A DNA stretch of 64,000 nucleotides from Akkermansiaceae bacterium (GTDB lineage Bacteria; Verrucomicrobiota; Verrucomicrobiia; Verrucomicrobiales; Akkermansiaceae). The stretch is from assembly GCA_022510805.1 (NCBI GenBank), contig JAFLSS010000005.1, positions 1 to 64,000 of the forward strand, given 5' to 3'. Of this stretch, positions 46,154 to 55,718 are shown piece by piece. Under the pieces are notes generated by a model. The model ran no database searches. It saw nothing but the letters and a program-made list of their open reading frames with translations, and was not told where the DNA came from. A program made the translations under genes and the position numbers. How positions within the stretch are numbered: position 1 is the stretch's first letter; the number at the start of each line of letters is the position of its first letter.

Positions 46154-47836
46154 CTCAGCGTCCGGCGTCTCCACCTCGGTGAACTCCAGCCCCAGCATGC
46201 ACAGGTCATCCTTGAGCCCTGCGCCCTCAGTGAAGGACATCACCAGCGAGAGCATGTTCTCCATCATCTGCGGCAGCTCCTCATCACAATGCCGGGAGAG
46301 ATGCGCCAACACGCGCTCAAAGCCCAGCTCATCATCAGCGCTGTTTTCCGCCTCCACCAGGCCATCCGTGTAGAGAATCACGCGCATCCCGCTCTCCAGC
46401 GGTATCTCACTCTCGCGGTAATTCGCGCGCTCATTCATGCCCATGGCACACGAGCGCGGCAGCGGCGGCATGTAGGCCCGGCCATCCGCCGTCACAATCA
46501 TCGGCGCCGGATGCCCCGCGCCGGACACCGTGAGGCGCCGCTGCTGCAAATCCAGGTACATGTAGAAGCCGGTGACAAAGGTGGTTTCCACATTATTGCC
46601 GGCAATCGTGTTGTAGAGGCTGCGATTGAGCGTGGAGAGCAGCAGCGCCGGCGTGTTGGCCAGATTCACCGCCTCCTCCATGAAGCCGCGCATCAGGGAA
46701 GCCACCATAGCCGCGCAGACACCATGGCCCATCACATCACATATCAGCATGCCCACCCCTGATTCTCCCACGCGGAACACATGGAAGAAATCCCCTGCCA
46801 CTTCCTCAATAGGCTGGTAAATGTGGTGGAAATTCACGCGGCGCTCCAGCCGGCTCTGCGGGCCCGCACTCCACACGCGCGGCTTCACCGCCTCGGGCAG
46901 CATCGAGCGCTGCAGCCGACGCGCCATCTCAAGCTGGCGGCGGAAATCCCCCTCCGCCTTCTCGAGAATCTTATTCTTCACATCGAGCTCTTCTGCCATC
47001 TGGCGGTATTTTTGCTCGCGCTCGATCATCTCCGTCACATCCGAGGCAATGCCCACAATACCCTTCACCTTCCCATCGGCCGCATACCAGGGGAACTTGG
47101 ACAGGCGGCACCAGGTATCGGGGCGGTCCTTCCAGTTCTCGCGGTACTCGCGGTTGAGGATAGGTGTTCCCGTGCGCATGATCTCCAGCTCCTCCGCGCG
47201 CGCGATCTCGGCCGTCTCAGCCGAGAAGAAATTGTGATCCCGGCGGCCGATCATATCTGCCGGCGTCTTCACCTGCATCTTGCGCACCGTCGCCTCATTG
47301 ACCAGCACAAAGCGCGACTCCCGATTCTTGAAAAAGATATTGTCCGGCAGGTAATCAATGAGCGTGCGGAAGAGGTCGCGGTCCTCCATGGCGTGCAGGT
47401 CAGCCATCTTGCGGCGGGTGATATCCACCCACACGCCCACGAGCCGCAGCGGCTGCTTGCGGGCATCGCGCTCCAGCAAGCCATTCACACGCACCCATTT
47501 CCAGCCCTTGGAGCCCGCGCGCAGCAGGCGCACCTCCACCCGCAGCGGCGAGGTTGTGGGATTAGCCAGGTATTTCTGCACAGCCGAGAGGAAGAACGAG
47601 CGGTCTTCCTCGTGGATGGTGGTTTCCGCCTCCGTAAAAATATTGGGTGCCTCTGTCTCCACGGGCCAGTTCATCATGCGCAGGCACTGCTCCGTGTAGT
47701 AGATCCGGTTCTCCTCAATCTCCCAGCAATACACCCCTTCCTCAGCCGCTTTCAACGCCTTGCGTACCATCTCCCATTTGAAGACAGTAGGGACCGTCCG
47801 GTGGTGGCTATTCGTATTATCCTCAGGCACGCTCAT
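46148..47836 (-). CDS. PAS-domain SpoIIE/RsbU-type PP2C serine phosphatase
   Basis: MSVPEDNTNSHHRTVPTVFKWEMVRKALKAAEEGVYCWEIEENRIYYTEQCLRMMNW, two PAS/PAC-like segments, then LEMARRLQRSMLPE...EEVAGDFFHVFRVGESGVGMLICDVMGHGVCAAMVASLMR...RVILYTDGLVEAENSADDELGFERVL. Confidence 0.9.
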   Translation of the reverse strand: MSVPEDNTNSHHRTVPTVFKWEMVRKALKAAEEGVYCWEIEENRIYYTEQCLRMMNWPVETEAPNIFTEAETTIHEEDRSFFLSAVQKYLANPTTSPLRVEVRLLRAGSKGWKWVRVNGLLERDARKQPLRLVGVWVDITRRKMADLHAMEDRDLFRTLIDYLPDNIFFKNRESRFVLVNEATVRKMQVKTPADMIGRRDHNFFSAETAEIARAEELEIMRTGTPILNREYRENWKDRPDTWCRLSKFPWYAADGKVKGIVGIASDVTEMIEREQKYRQMAEELDVKNKILEKAEGDFRRQLEMARRLQRSMLPEAVKPRVWSAGPQSRLERRVNFHHIYQPIEEVAGDFFHVFRVGESGVGMLICDVMGHGVCAAMVASLMRGFMEEAVNLANTPALLLSTLNRSLYNTIAGNNVETTFVTGFYMYLDLQQRRLTVSGAGHPAPMIVTADGRAYMPPLPRSCAMGMNERANYRESEIPLESGMRVILYTDGLVEAENSADDELGFERVLAHLSRHCDEELPQMMENMLSLVMSFTEGAGLKDDLCMLGLEFTEVETPDAES

Positions 47837-47897
47837 TCCCTCATTTTCGCATCTTCCGTGATATATGCAAGCAGAAAAATGTTTTCTGCCGAAGTTT

Positions 47898-48980
47898 TTA
47901 TTTATTCGCCGCAGCGGCCGCGGGGCCGTACATGCTTTCGTAGTAGCGCGCATACGCTCCGCTGGTGATCTGCTCCACCCACTCCGGGTGCGCGAGATAC
48001 CAGCGCACCGTGTCGCGCAGGCCGGCCTCGAAGGAGTAGCGCGGCTTCCAGCCCAAGTCCCGGCGCAGCTTGGCGGCATCTATGGCATAGCGCAGGTCGT
48101 GCCCGGCGCGGTCAGACACATAGGTGATCAGCCGCTCACTCGAGCCCGGCGCGCGGCCGAGCTCCTCATCCACCAGGCGCACCAGCAGGCGCACCACGTC
48201 GATATTGCGCCACTCATTAAGCCCGCCGATCACATACACCTCACCATCGGGCGCGCGGTGAAAGATATCATCTATGGCTTGTGCGTGATCCTCCACATGC
48301 AGCCAATCGCGGATATTCTCCCCGCGCCCGTATATCGGCAGCGGCTGCTCGCGGCAGATGTTGAGTATGCACAGGGGAATCAGCTTCTCGGGAAATTGGT
48401 ACGGGCCGTAGTTGTTGGAACAATTTGTCAGCACCACCGGCAGGCCGTACGTGTCGCGGTAGGCGCGCACGAAGTGATCCGAGCTCGCCTTGGATGCAGA
48501 ATACGGGCTGTGCGGCGCATAGGGTGTGGACTCGCAGAAAGGCGCCTCCCCCGGGTGCAGCGCGCCGAAGACCTCATCTGTCGACACGTGGTGAAAGCGC
48601 TTCCCCTCCTCAGCCCCGGCCCAGGCCTCACGCGCGGCTTGCAGCAGGCTGAGCGTGCCCAGCACATTGGTGCGCGCAAAGACAAAGGGATCACGGATGG
48701 AGCGGTCCACATGACTCTCCGCCGCCAGGTGGATGACGCCGTCGATGCGGCGCTCCTGAAACAAGCGGCGCAGCAGCTCAAGATCACAGATATCCCCGCG
48801 GACAAACGAGTAGTTGGGCGCGCCGGCCACATCCTCAAGGTTGGCGAGATTGCCGGCGTAGGTGAGTTTGTCGAGATTGAGGATGGAGTAGTGGGGGTAG
48901 CGGCGCACGAAGTGGCGCACGACATGCGAGCCGATGAACCCGGCGCCTCCGGTGATGAGTAGGGAACGTGCAGTCTCCAT
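47898..48980 (-). CDS. rfbB: dTDP-glucose 4,6-dehydratase
   Basis: LLITGGAGFIGSHVVRHFVRRYPHYSILNLDKLTYAGNLANL, HLAAESHVDRSI, FHHVSTDEVFGAL, PYSASKASSDHFVRAYRDTYGLPVVLTNCSNNYGPYQFPEKLIPL. Confidence 0.96.
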   Translation of the reverse strand: METARSLLITGGAGFIGSHVVRHFVRRYPHYSILNLDKLTYAGNLANLEDVAGAPNYSFVRGDICDLELLRRLFQERRIDGVIHLAAESHVDRSIRDPFVFARTNVLGTLSLLQAAREAWAGAEEGKRFHHVSTDEVFGALHPGEAPFCESTPYAPHSPYSASKASSDHFVRAYRDTYGLPVVLTNCSNNYGPYQFPEKLIPLCILNICREQPLPIYGRGENIRDWLHVEDHAQAIDDIFHRAPDGEVYVIGGLNEWRNIDVVRLLVRLVDEELGRAPGSSERLITYVSDRAGHDLRYAIDAAKLRRDLGWKPRYSFEAGLRDTVRWYLAHPEWVEQITSGAYARYYESMYGPAAAAANK

Positions 48981-49024
48981 AGCCGATGGTAATCGAGTGA
49001 GGTGGGGGAGGGGGATGAGAGGCC

Positions 49025-49732
49025 TCAGGCGCGCGGTGGCTCAGGCTGCTCCGCCGGGGCGCTGCCCTTGGACTCCAGCGAGCGGATGTATTTGATCTCC
49101 TTGCTGAGCAGATTCCCCACGCGGTGCTTGGCGAGGTAGATCTGCGCGAAGGAGATGCCGAGTTTTTGCTTCACCTCGCTGGCTTTCATATTGTGCAGCA
49201 CATAGTAGTCATATATCTGAAACTGGCGGGGGGACACCTTGCCTTTCACGCGCTCGAGCGCCGCTTTCATGATATTGTCCTGCCACTCTTTATCCCATAT
49301 TTGGTCGAAGGAATTACTGTCGGCATCCGGCATGAGATCCAGCGGGACAAGCTCCCCCTGTTCGTACTCAGCCACAGCCGAGGCCGTGTCCTTGCGGCGG
49401 AGGCGGAACTGGTCATTGATGCGCCAGCGGGTGATATTCCACAGCCAAGTCTTGAACGACCCCTTGGAGGGATCATAAGCATTTTTGCGCGCCTGCTTGG
49501 CAATGGTGATCACCGTCTCCTGCACCACATCCCAAGCCTCCTGCTCATTGAGGCCGGATTTGAGCGCCACAGAGTAGATGAGGCGCCAGTAGGTGCGGTA
49601 GAACTCATCCCACGTGCGCTGGTCCTTCCAATCCGCCAAGCGCAAGATGAGGCTGCGCCGCGTGTGGTCAGCATACTTCTCCAGCTCACCGGGAGCCGGT
49701 TCATCCCACGTTCTTTCTTCCTCGCTGGCCAT
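49025..49732 (-). CDS. ECF-like RNA polymerase sigma factor
   Basis: TWDEFYRTYWRLIYSVALKSGLNEQEAWDVVQETVITIAKQ...FKTWLWNITRWRINDQFR (region 2) and KVSPRQFQIYDYYVLHNMKASEVKQKLGISFAQIYLAKHRV (region 4). Confidence 0.88.
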   Translation of the reverse strand: MASEEERTWDEPAPGELEKYADHTRRSLILRLADWKDQRTWDEFYRTYWRLIYSVALKSGLNEQEAWDVVQETVITIAKQARKNAYDPSKGSFKTWLWNITRWRINDQFRLRRKDTASAVAEYEQGELVPLDLMPDADSNSFDQIWDKEWQDNIMKAALERVKGKVSPRQFQIYDYYVLHNMKASEVKQKLGISFAQIYLAKHRVGNLLSKEIKYIRSLESKGSAPAEQPEPPRA

Positions 49733-49754
49733 ACGTCAAGCATCCTAGCACATG

Positions 49755-51050
49755 TCATGCCGGGATGCAAGGCACAAGAATGGCATCCCTCATGCCGTGT
49801 ATTTTTTTCTTATCCGGCGGGGTGATCGTGGCGAGGCATCCCCCCAGCTGCACCCCGCCATCCGCCCGGCGGAAATAATAGGGGCACAGGCGCACCCGCC
49901 CGCGCACCTGCTCCACGCTGCCATCCTCCCGGTAGCAGGGGTGCTCCACCACAGCCGCCTCGCGGAACTCCTGCATCACCCACGGCTGCTTGGGCGCCTC
50001 TGCCAGCGCGTGCTCCACCGCTGCCTGCCACTCCGCAGGGCCTACATCATGGCCGATGATGACTCCCCTGCTGCCCCAGGCCAAGGGGGAGAAGCCCGAC
50101 ACCTTGAGCACAAGCCGCCGCGCGCTGCGCCCCAGTGCGCCCACTTCTTGCCAGCTGTGGAGCTGCAGCCACGGCAGGGCAGCCTGCGGCGGCAGCGGCG
50201 CCGGGTCCGGCACCCAGCCGCGGGGCACCACCTGCTGCAGGGTCTGCAGATGCGCGGCGCGCAGCTCCCGCGCCCACGCCTGCTGCAGGCCGGGGAAGTG
50301 CAGCAGCGCCAGCCACAGTTTTTCCTCCAGGTGCGGCAGCGGCGGCGGCGTGAGCTCCAGCTCACCGGCGGCGGCAGCCTCACTCAGCGCCCGCGCCGCA
50401 GGCACTTGATCCGTGTCAAAAAGCTCCCAGAAGCGGTAGATGGGACCGCGCTGCGCCGGGCTCAGCGCCTCCGCCTCCGCATAGGAAAAGCCCGCCCCCA
50501 GCTGCTCCGCCAGCCACTGCATCTCCGGGCGGTAATCCCCGGCCTCTTCCGACACCGCCACCACGCCGCCACGCGGCAGCGCCGCGCGCAGCCCCTCACG
50601 CATGCCCTCCGCCCCGCCGAGCACCTCATACCCCGCCGCGGCATACAAGCGCGACAACCAGAGGGTGATTCCCATACCGCCCGGCACGCTGTCCAGCTCG
50701 ACCAGCGACACCTCATCCTCCCCCAGCAGCAGGTCCGGCCGTATCACGCGCGGCGACTCCCCGCGCATCGCGGCAGCGCGCTGCGCCTGCACCAGCCACT
50801 CCGGCTTCCCCGCATCCAGCAGCGGCGCCAGCCAGGGGTGTTCCCGCCCGGAAGCGCTGCGCCGATAAAGCGCATGGGAGGCATCCTGAAACCGCGCCAG
50901 CACATGCCCCAGCCCTTCGATGCGGCGCACCACCGCACGCGGCAGCGCCAGCGGCTGCGGCGACAGGCGCCACGGCAGCCCGGCCTCGCCCGCGCGTGCA
51001 AACAAGCCCCCTTGCGGCACCGCCGCCAGTATATCATCCCTCTGCAACAT
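49755..51050 (-). CDS. ATP-grasp-like protein, hypothetical
   Basis: RPDLLLGEDEVSLVELDSVPGGMGITLWLSRLY and late LVLKVSGFSPLAWGSRGVIIGHDVG...QPWVMQEFREAAVVEHPCY suggest an ATP-grasp-like fold. Start at 51050 (MLQRDD) or 51059. Confidence 0.65.
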   Translation of the reverse strand: MLQRDDILAAVPQGGLFARAGEAGLPWRLSPQPLALPRAVVRRIEGLGHVLARFQDASHALYRRSASGREHPWLAPLLDAGKPEWLVQAQRAAAMRGESPRVIRPDLLLGEDEVSLVELDSVPGGMGITLWLSRLYAAAGYEVLGGAEGMREGLRAALPRGGVVAVSEEAGDYRPEMQWLAEQLGAGFSYAEAEALSPAQRGPIYRFWELFDTDQVPAARALSEAAAAGELELTPPPLPHLEEKLWLALLHFPGLQQAWARELRAAHLQTLQQVVPRGWVPDPAPLPPQAALPWLQLHSWQEVGALGRSARRLVLKVSGFSPLAWGSRGVIIGHDVGPAEWQAAVEHALAEAPKQPWVMQEFREAAVVEHPCYREDGSVEQVRGRVRLCPYYFRRADGGVQLGGCLATITPPDKKKIHGMRDAILVPCIPA

Positions 51051-51209
51051 GCCCCCCATTGTAGGAGCCGGCGCTCACGCTGTAAAGAGCAAAAAAACAG
51101 CATGACGCTAACGAAGAAGCGCGTGCGGCAGCGGGGGAGGGAGGGGCGCCCACCTGTCTCTGCCCGTTTTTGCGCGGCCGCGCCGGGGCAGCGTGTCACA
51201 CCCGGCACT

Positions 51210-51608
51210 ATGCCTGAGTTTTCCCATTGTTTCCGCGGGCTTGCCGCCAAGCGCAAGCTGACCCACAGTGAACTCGTGCGCGCCATCCGCTTCATGATCG
51301 CCGCAGAGTTCGAAGCCATCCAGCTCTACGAGCAACTGGCAGAATCCACCTGCAACGAATTAGCGCGCAAGGTGCTGCTCGACATCACCAAAGAAGAGAA
51401 GGAGCACGTGGGCGAGTTCCGCCACCTGCTCGCGCTGCTCGCCCCGGAGGATGAGACCGACTACGCCGAGGGCGCCCAGGAGGCAGCGGGCTACCTGGCC
51501 CCGCTGGTGGATGCCAAGCGCCATTCTTCCTGTGAATGCAGTGAGACGGGCGGCGAGTGTGAGGACTCCTGCAGCTGCGGCTGCCACGGTGAGGACTCCG
51601 GCAGCTGA
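51210..51608 (+). CDS. Rubrerythrin/ferritin-like protein with Cys-rich C-terminal tail
   Basis: KLTHSELVRAIRFMIAAEFEAIQLYEQLAESTCNELARKVLLDITKEEKEHVGEFRHLLALLAPEDE (E..Y and EE..H ferritin-like motifs) plus the tail SSCECSETGGECEDSCSCGCHGEDSGS. Only this part of the 49752-51608 track ORF is supported. Confidence 0.85.
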   Translation: MPEFSHCFRGLAAKRKLTHSELVRAIRFMIAAEFEAIQLYEQLAESTCNELARKVLLDITKEEKEHVGEFRHLLALLAPEDETDYAEGAQEAAGYLAPLVDAKRHSSCECSETGGECEDSCSCGCHGEDSGS

Positions 51609-51620
51609 TCCGCTCGGCTA

Positions 51621-51684
51621 CCGCGCCCCACCCCGCCGCCGGAAGAGGAGGCTCCCCCTTCTCTCCCAAGGCGGGGCGGCGCGG
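51621..51684. terminator. Long GC-rich inverted repeat between convergent genes
   Basis: CCGCGCCCCACCCCGCC / GGCGGGGCGGCGCGG arms between the + gene ending at 51608 and bioA ending at 51689. Confidence 0.5.
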
Positions 51685-51688
51685 GCGC

Positions 51689-53011
51689 TCACGCCAGATC
51701 CCCCTGCAGCGCATCCCGGATACCGGCGGCCAGCGCGGCAAACATCTGCCGGATCTCCGGCTCCTCAATACAGAGCGGCGGCATGAGCACCAGCGTGTCA
51801 TGCGTGACCGGGCGCGTGAGCAAGCCGTGCGCGCGCATCGCCATGCAAGCCCGCTCCCCGGCGCGTGCATCTTGCGGGTAAGAAGAGCCATCTGCCCGCG
51901 TGATATCAATCCCCATCACCATGCCGCACTGGCGCACAGCTGCCACATGCGGCTCCGTGCAGCGCAGCTGCTCCGCCAACTCCGCCATGAGGGCCACCTT
52001 GGGCGGCAGCTTCTCAAGCACATGCTCCTGCTCAAACACATCCAAACTCGCCATAGCCGCCGCGCAGCCGATGGGGTGCGCCGTGAAGCTATGCCCGTAG
52101 TAGAAAGTCTTGTTCTCGCTGTACGCGCCCAAAAAGCGCTCATACACCGCCTCTGTCGTGAGACAAGCCGCCATGGGAGTATAACCCGCCGTGAGCCCCT
52201 TGGCGCAGCAGAGAAAATCCGGCGTCACCTCCTCATGCATGCAGGCAAACATCCTGCCCGTGCGGCCGAACCCCGTCATCACCTCATCGCAAATGAGATA
52301 AATCCCCTGCGCAGTGCAGAACTCACGCAGCTCACGCAGCAAGCCCTTGGGCCATGGCGTCATGCGGTTCACCCCTTGGATGATCGGCTCGATCACCACC
52401 CCGGCCAGCGTGTCCAAAAACTCCTGCGGCTTGGCGCGCAGCTCCTCCAGGCTGCGCACATGAGTCACCTCCATGCCAAAACCCCGGAAACGGCTGAAAA
52501 ACGTGCCCACCCCGCCCAGAGAAGCCGCGCCCATGGTGTCGCCGTGGTAGCAGTTGGCAAACGCGACAAAGTGGCGCCGCTGCTCGCGACCAGGCGTCTG
52601 CACACAGCTCTGAAAAGCCATCTTGAGCGCCGTCTCCACCGCCGTGGACCCATCATCCGAATAAAAGACACGCGTGAGGGTGCCGGCGGGGAAAAGCGCC
52701 ACCAGCCGCTCCGCCAGCGCCGAGGCCAAGCCATGCCCGAAGCCGAGGTAGGAACTGTGGCACAGCTTGGCCGCCTGGCGCTGCATGGCCTGCACAATGT
52801 GCGGGTGACAGTGGCCGTGGATATTGACCCAGATGGAGCTGTTGCCGTCGATATAACGGCGGCCGAGCGAATCTGTCAGCCACACGCCCCGGCCGGACTC
52901 CAGCATGAGCACCTCTGACTCCTTCCCCCAGAGCGCCTGCGGCGTGAACGGGTGCCAGCAGTGAGCTAAATCCTGCTGCACCCACTGTTGTGTTTGTTGG
53001 TGTGCGTCCAT
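51689..53011 (-). CDS. bioA: Adenosylmethionine-8-amino-7-oxononanoate aminotransferase
   Basis: CWHPFTPQ...RYIDGNSSIWVNIHGHCHPHI, YSDDGSTAVETALKMAFQ, YHGDTMGAASLGG, LICDEVMTGFGRTGRMFACMHEEVTPDFLCCAKGLTAGYTPMAACLTTE, YYGHSFTAHPIGCAAA. Confidence 0.95.
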   Translation of the reverse strand: MDAHQQTQQWVQQDLAHCWHPFTPQALWGKESEVLMLESGRGVWLTDSLGRRYIDGNSSIWVNIHGHCHPHIVQAMQRQAAKLCHSSYLGFGHGLASALAERLVALFPAGTLTRVFYSDDGSTAVETALKMAFQSCVQTPGREQRRHFVAFANCYHGDTMGAASLGGVGTFFSRFRGFGMEVTHVRSLEELRAKPQEFLDTLAGVVIEPIIQGVNRMTPWPKGLLRELREFCTAQGIYLICDEVMTGFGRTGRMFACMHEEVTPDFLCCAKGLTAGYTPMAACLTTEAVYERFLGAYSENKTFYYGHSFTAHPIGCAAAMASLDVFEQEHVLEKLPPKVALMAELAEQLRCTEPHVAAVRQCGMVMGIDITRADGSSYPQDARAGERACMAMRAHGLLTRPVTHDTLVLMPPLCIEEPEIRQMFAALAAGIRDALQGDLA

Positions 53012-53020
53012 AAATAAAAC

Positions 53021-54448
53021 TCAGGCCTCCTCACCCTCCGTCTCCTCACGCGGCTCAAAGCGCATGAGCTCTGCGCGGAAGTAGAGCGGGATATCGCCCG
53101 TGGGGCCATTGCGGTTTTTGGCGAGGATGAGCTTGGCCTCATCTCCCTTTTCCGCGCGCTCCTCATCATCCTCAGAATAGTAGGCAGAGCGGTAGAGCAG
53201 GCCGATCATATCCGCATCCTGCTCGATGGCGCCGGACTCACGCAGATCACTCATCATGGGCACACCCTTACTCTTGCCCGTGCGCGTCTCCGCGCTTCGG
53301 TTCAGCTGGGCCAGCACAATGATGGGCAGGTTGAGCTCCTTGGCCAGGCTTTTGAGGCCGCCGGAGATTTCGGCAATCTCACGCTCGCGGCTGTTTTGCG
53401 CCTGCTTGGTGTGAGAGCGCATGAGCTGCAGGTAGTCAATGCCGATGGCGCAGAGATCCGGGTGCTCCTTGCGGACGCGGCGCGCCTTGGCCCGCAGCTC
53501 GGAGATGGAGATGGCCGCCGTGTCATCTATCACCAGCTTACTGTTGTTGTATTCCTTGAAGGCGATGTTAAAGCGCTTCATGCTCTCCCTTGAGATCTGC
53601 GACTTCTGGCGGGCGAACTTCTGGCGGCTCACCCCGCTGCGCGCGTAGAGCAAGCGCTCCACCAGCTGCACGCTGGGCATTTCACAGGAGAAGACCAGCA
53701 CCGGCTTCTTGACCTCCAGCGCCAAGTGCTCGACTATGTTGAGCAGGAACGAGGTCTTGCCCATGGAGGGACGCGCGGCGATGACGAACAGATCACCCCC
53801 TTTCAGGCCGTTGATCTTGCGATCCAGCAGCGGGTAGCCCGTCGGGATGCCGAGCATATCCACATCCTCCGAGATCAGGCGCTCCATATTCGTGAGCGCC
53901 TGCATGAGATCCGCTTTCAAGCTCCACGTATTCGCCCCCACCGAACTCTGGCGCACACGCATCACCGCCTGCTCCGAATTGTCCAGCGCGGTGACAATCT
54001 CCGTGGCATCCGAGTGGCCATAAGCGGTAATCTCATTGGCCGCCATGATGAGGCTGCGGCGCAAGTATTTCTCGCGCACGATATCAAAATGGTGGTGGAA
54101 AAGCGCCGTAGAAGTGGCAAAGGAAAAGATCTCCACCAAGCCGGCGTGTCCACCCACAGACACGAGCTGCTTGCTGTCCTCAAGCTCCTGAGCCACAGAG
54201 GGCATATCGACCGGCTTGTTGCTCTCATAGCGCTCACGGAAGATATTCCAAAGAATGCGGTGCGCCGGCACGTAGAAAAAATCCTCCGTCATCCCCTCGG
54301 AAATACAATGGGAGATGATGTTGGTGGGATCCACCACCATCATGGATATCAGGCTTTTCTCCATGGTGGGCGCCTGCGGCATCACCACTATCTCACGCTC
54401 CGGCACTCCCTGCTTGAAATCCGGCACTTCTTTCTGTTCGCTACTCAT
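53021..54448 (-). CDS. dnaB: Replicative DNA helicase
   Basis: PPQAPTMEKSLISMM-type N-terminus; GLKGGDLFVIAARPSMGKTSFLLNIVEHLAL; FSCEMPSVQLVERLL; VIVLAQLNRSAETRTGKSKGVPMMSDLRESGAIEQDADMIGLLYR. Confidence 0.96.
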   Translation of the reverse strand: MSSEQKEVPDFKQGVPEREIVVMPQAPTMEKSLISMMVVDPTNIISHCISEGMTEDFFYVPAHRILWNIFRERYESNKPVDMPSVAQELEDSKQLVSVGGHAGLVEIFSFATSTALFHHHFDIVREKYLRRSLIMAANEITAYGHSDATEIVTALDNSEQAVMRVRQSSVGANTWSLKADLMQALTNMERLISEDVDMLGIPTGYPLLDRKINGLKGGDLFVIAARPSMGKTSFLLNIVEHLALEVKKPVLVFSCEMPSVQLVERLLYARSGVSRQKFARQKSQISRESMKRFNIAFKEYNNSKLVIDDTAAISISELRAKARRVRKEHPDLCAIGIDYLQLMRSHTKQAQNSREREIAEISGGLKSLAKELNLPIIVLAQLNRSAETRTGKSKGVPMMSDLRESGAIEQDADMIGLLYRSAYYSEDDEERAEKGDEAKLILAKNRNGPTGDIPLYFRAELMRFEPREETEGEEA

Positions 54449-54502
54449 AGGGGTTTCTCCTCAGGCAGTCTAGCAAAGCTCTGCTCATTTGGCAAGAAAG
54501 AA

Positions 54503-54526
54503 CCGCGCGCTCCACCGAGCGCGCGG
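54503..54526 (-). terminator. Intrinsic terminator downstream of pilT
   Basis: Perfect 10-bp stem CCGCGCGCTC / GAGCGCGCGG with 4-nt loop, followed on the minus strand by TTCTTTCTT. Confidence 0.7.
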
Positions 54527-54557
54527 CCCCATGCGACAAGCGGCAGCCTCCGCCGCA

Positions 54558-55655
54558 TCATGCCCCGCCGGCATTGGCCAGATCCGCCTGCTCCGGGGGA
54601 AGGAAATTCTTAAAGCGCGCTTTGTCGATGGCCTTCATGTAAGCCTCCATGGGGGACACCAGGCCCTGCTGCAGCTTCTGCCAGATGGCGTCATCCATGA
54701 ACTGCATGCCCATGCCCTTGCCGCTCACAATCACATCTGCCAGCTTTTGCGTGGCGCCCTCGCGGATGATGGCCGCCACCGCCGGCGTGGAGAACAGGAT
54801 CTCATTCACCGCTACACGCCCCGGCTTGTCACAGCGCTTCATGAGCAGCTGCGCCACCACGCCGCGCAGAGATCCCGCCAGCATCGTGCGCGCCTGCGCC
54901 TGCTGCTCAGCGGGGAACACGTCGATGATACGATCTATCGTCTTGCGGGCGTTGTTGGTGTGCAGCGTGCCGAAGACAAGCAGCCCCGTCTCCGCCGCCG
55001 TGAGCGCCAGCGAGATGGTCTCCAGATCGCGCATCTCACCCACGAGCACAATATCCGTATCCTCACGCAGTGAGGCGCGCAACCCATCGGCAAACGTGGG
55101 GCAGTTGGTCGGCACCTCACGCTGGGTGATGATGCTCTTTTTGGAGGGGTGCACGAACTCGATGGGCTCTTCCACCGTGATGATATGGCGCGAGTAATGG
55201 GTGTTGATATAGTCGATGAGCGCCGCGAGGGTGGTGGATTTGCCGGAGCCTGTGGGGCCGGTGACAAGCACGAGTCCTGCGCGCATATCCGCCAGGCGCT
55301 TGATCTGCTCGGGCACATTGAGCTGCTCAAGGGTGAGGATCTTGGTGGGGATCAAGCGGAAGACACAGCAGTACCCGCGCTGCTGCTTCATGAAGTTCGA
55401 GCGGAAGCGGGATTTCTCATCCATCTCATACGCGAAATCCGCATCTCCGCCCTCCTCAAAAATCTTCCAAAGCTTCGGCGGGCAGATCGGCTGCATGAGC
55501 TCCACCATATCCTCATGCGTGAGGATATGATCATTGATCGCCTCAATATCGCCATGCACGCGCATCTTGGCCGGCTGCCCCTCTGAGAGGTGCAAGTCCG
55601 AGCCGCCCTGCTCTACCAGCAGGCGGAAATATTCGTGGATTTTGGGTTCGTCCAT
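54558..55655 (-). CDS. pilT: Type IV pilus retraction ATPase PilT
   Basis: GGSDLHLSEGQPAKMRVHGDIEAI, VTGPTGSGKSTTLAALIDYIN, ITVEEPIEFVHPSKKSIITQREV, LREDTDIVLVGEMRDLETISLALTAAETGLLVFGTLHTNNARKTIDRIIDVFP. Confidence 0.96.
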   Translation of the reverse strand: MDEPKIHEYFRLLVEQGGSDLHLSEGQPAKMRVHGDIEAINDHILTHEDMVELMQPICPPKLWKIFEEGGDADFAYEMDEKSRFRSNFMKQQRGYCCVFRLIPTKILTLEQLNVPEQIKRLADMRAGLVLVTGPTGSGKSTTLAALIDYINTHYSRHIITVEEPIEFVHPSKKSIITQREVPTNCPTFADGLRASLREDTDIVLVGEMRDLETISLALTAAETGLLVFGTLHTNNARKTIDRIIDVFPAEQQAQARTMLAGSLRGVVAQLLMKRCDKPGRVAVNEILFSTPAVAAIIREGATQKLADVIVSGKGMGMQFMDDAIWQKLQQGLVSPMEAYMKAIDKARFKNFLPPEQADLANAGGA

Positions 55656-55718
55656 ATGGGGGAAAGAGGAGAAAAGGTGTGTGTGTAAGTAAAAGAAAAA
55701 AGGGAGGGGGGGGGCAGA

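Noticed and set aside
46781-48962. Plus-strand ORFs 46781-47968 and 47865-48962
   Set aside because: Antisense to the SpoIIE-type phosphatase and rfbB respectively.
49752-51209. N-terminal ~486 codons of the 618-aa plus-strand ORF
   Set aside because: Antisense to the ATP-grasp-like gene; only the C-terminal rubrerythrin-like part from 51210 is supported.
55700-55716. G9 homopolymer after a GT-rich stretch as a phase-variation tract
   Set aside because: Lies just downstream of the second PilT-like gene's stop in a non-coding gap, not in a coding frame or obvious promoter spacer; possible but unsupported.
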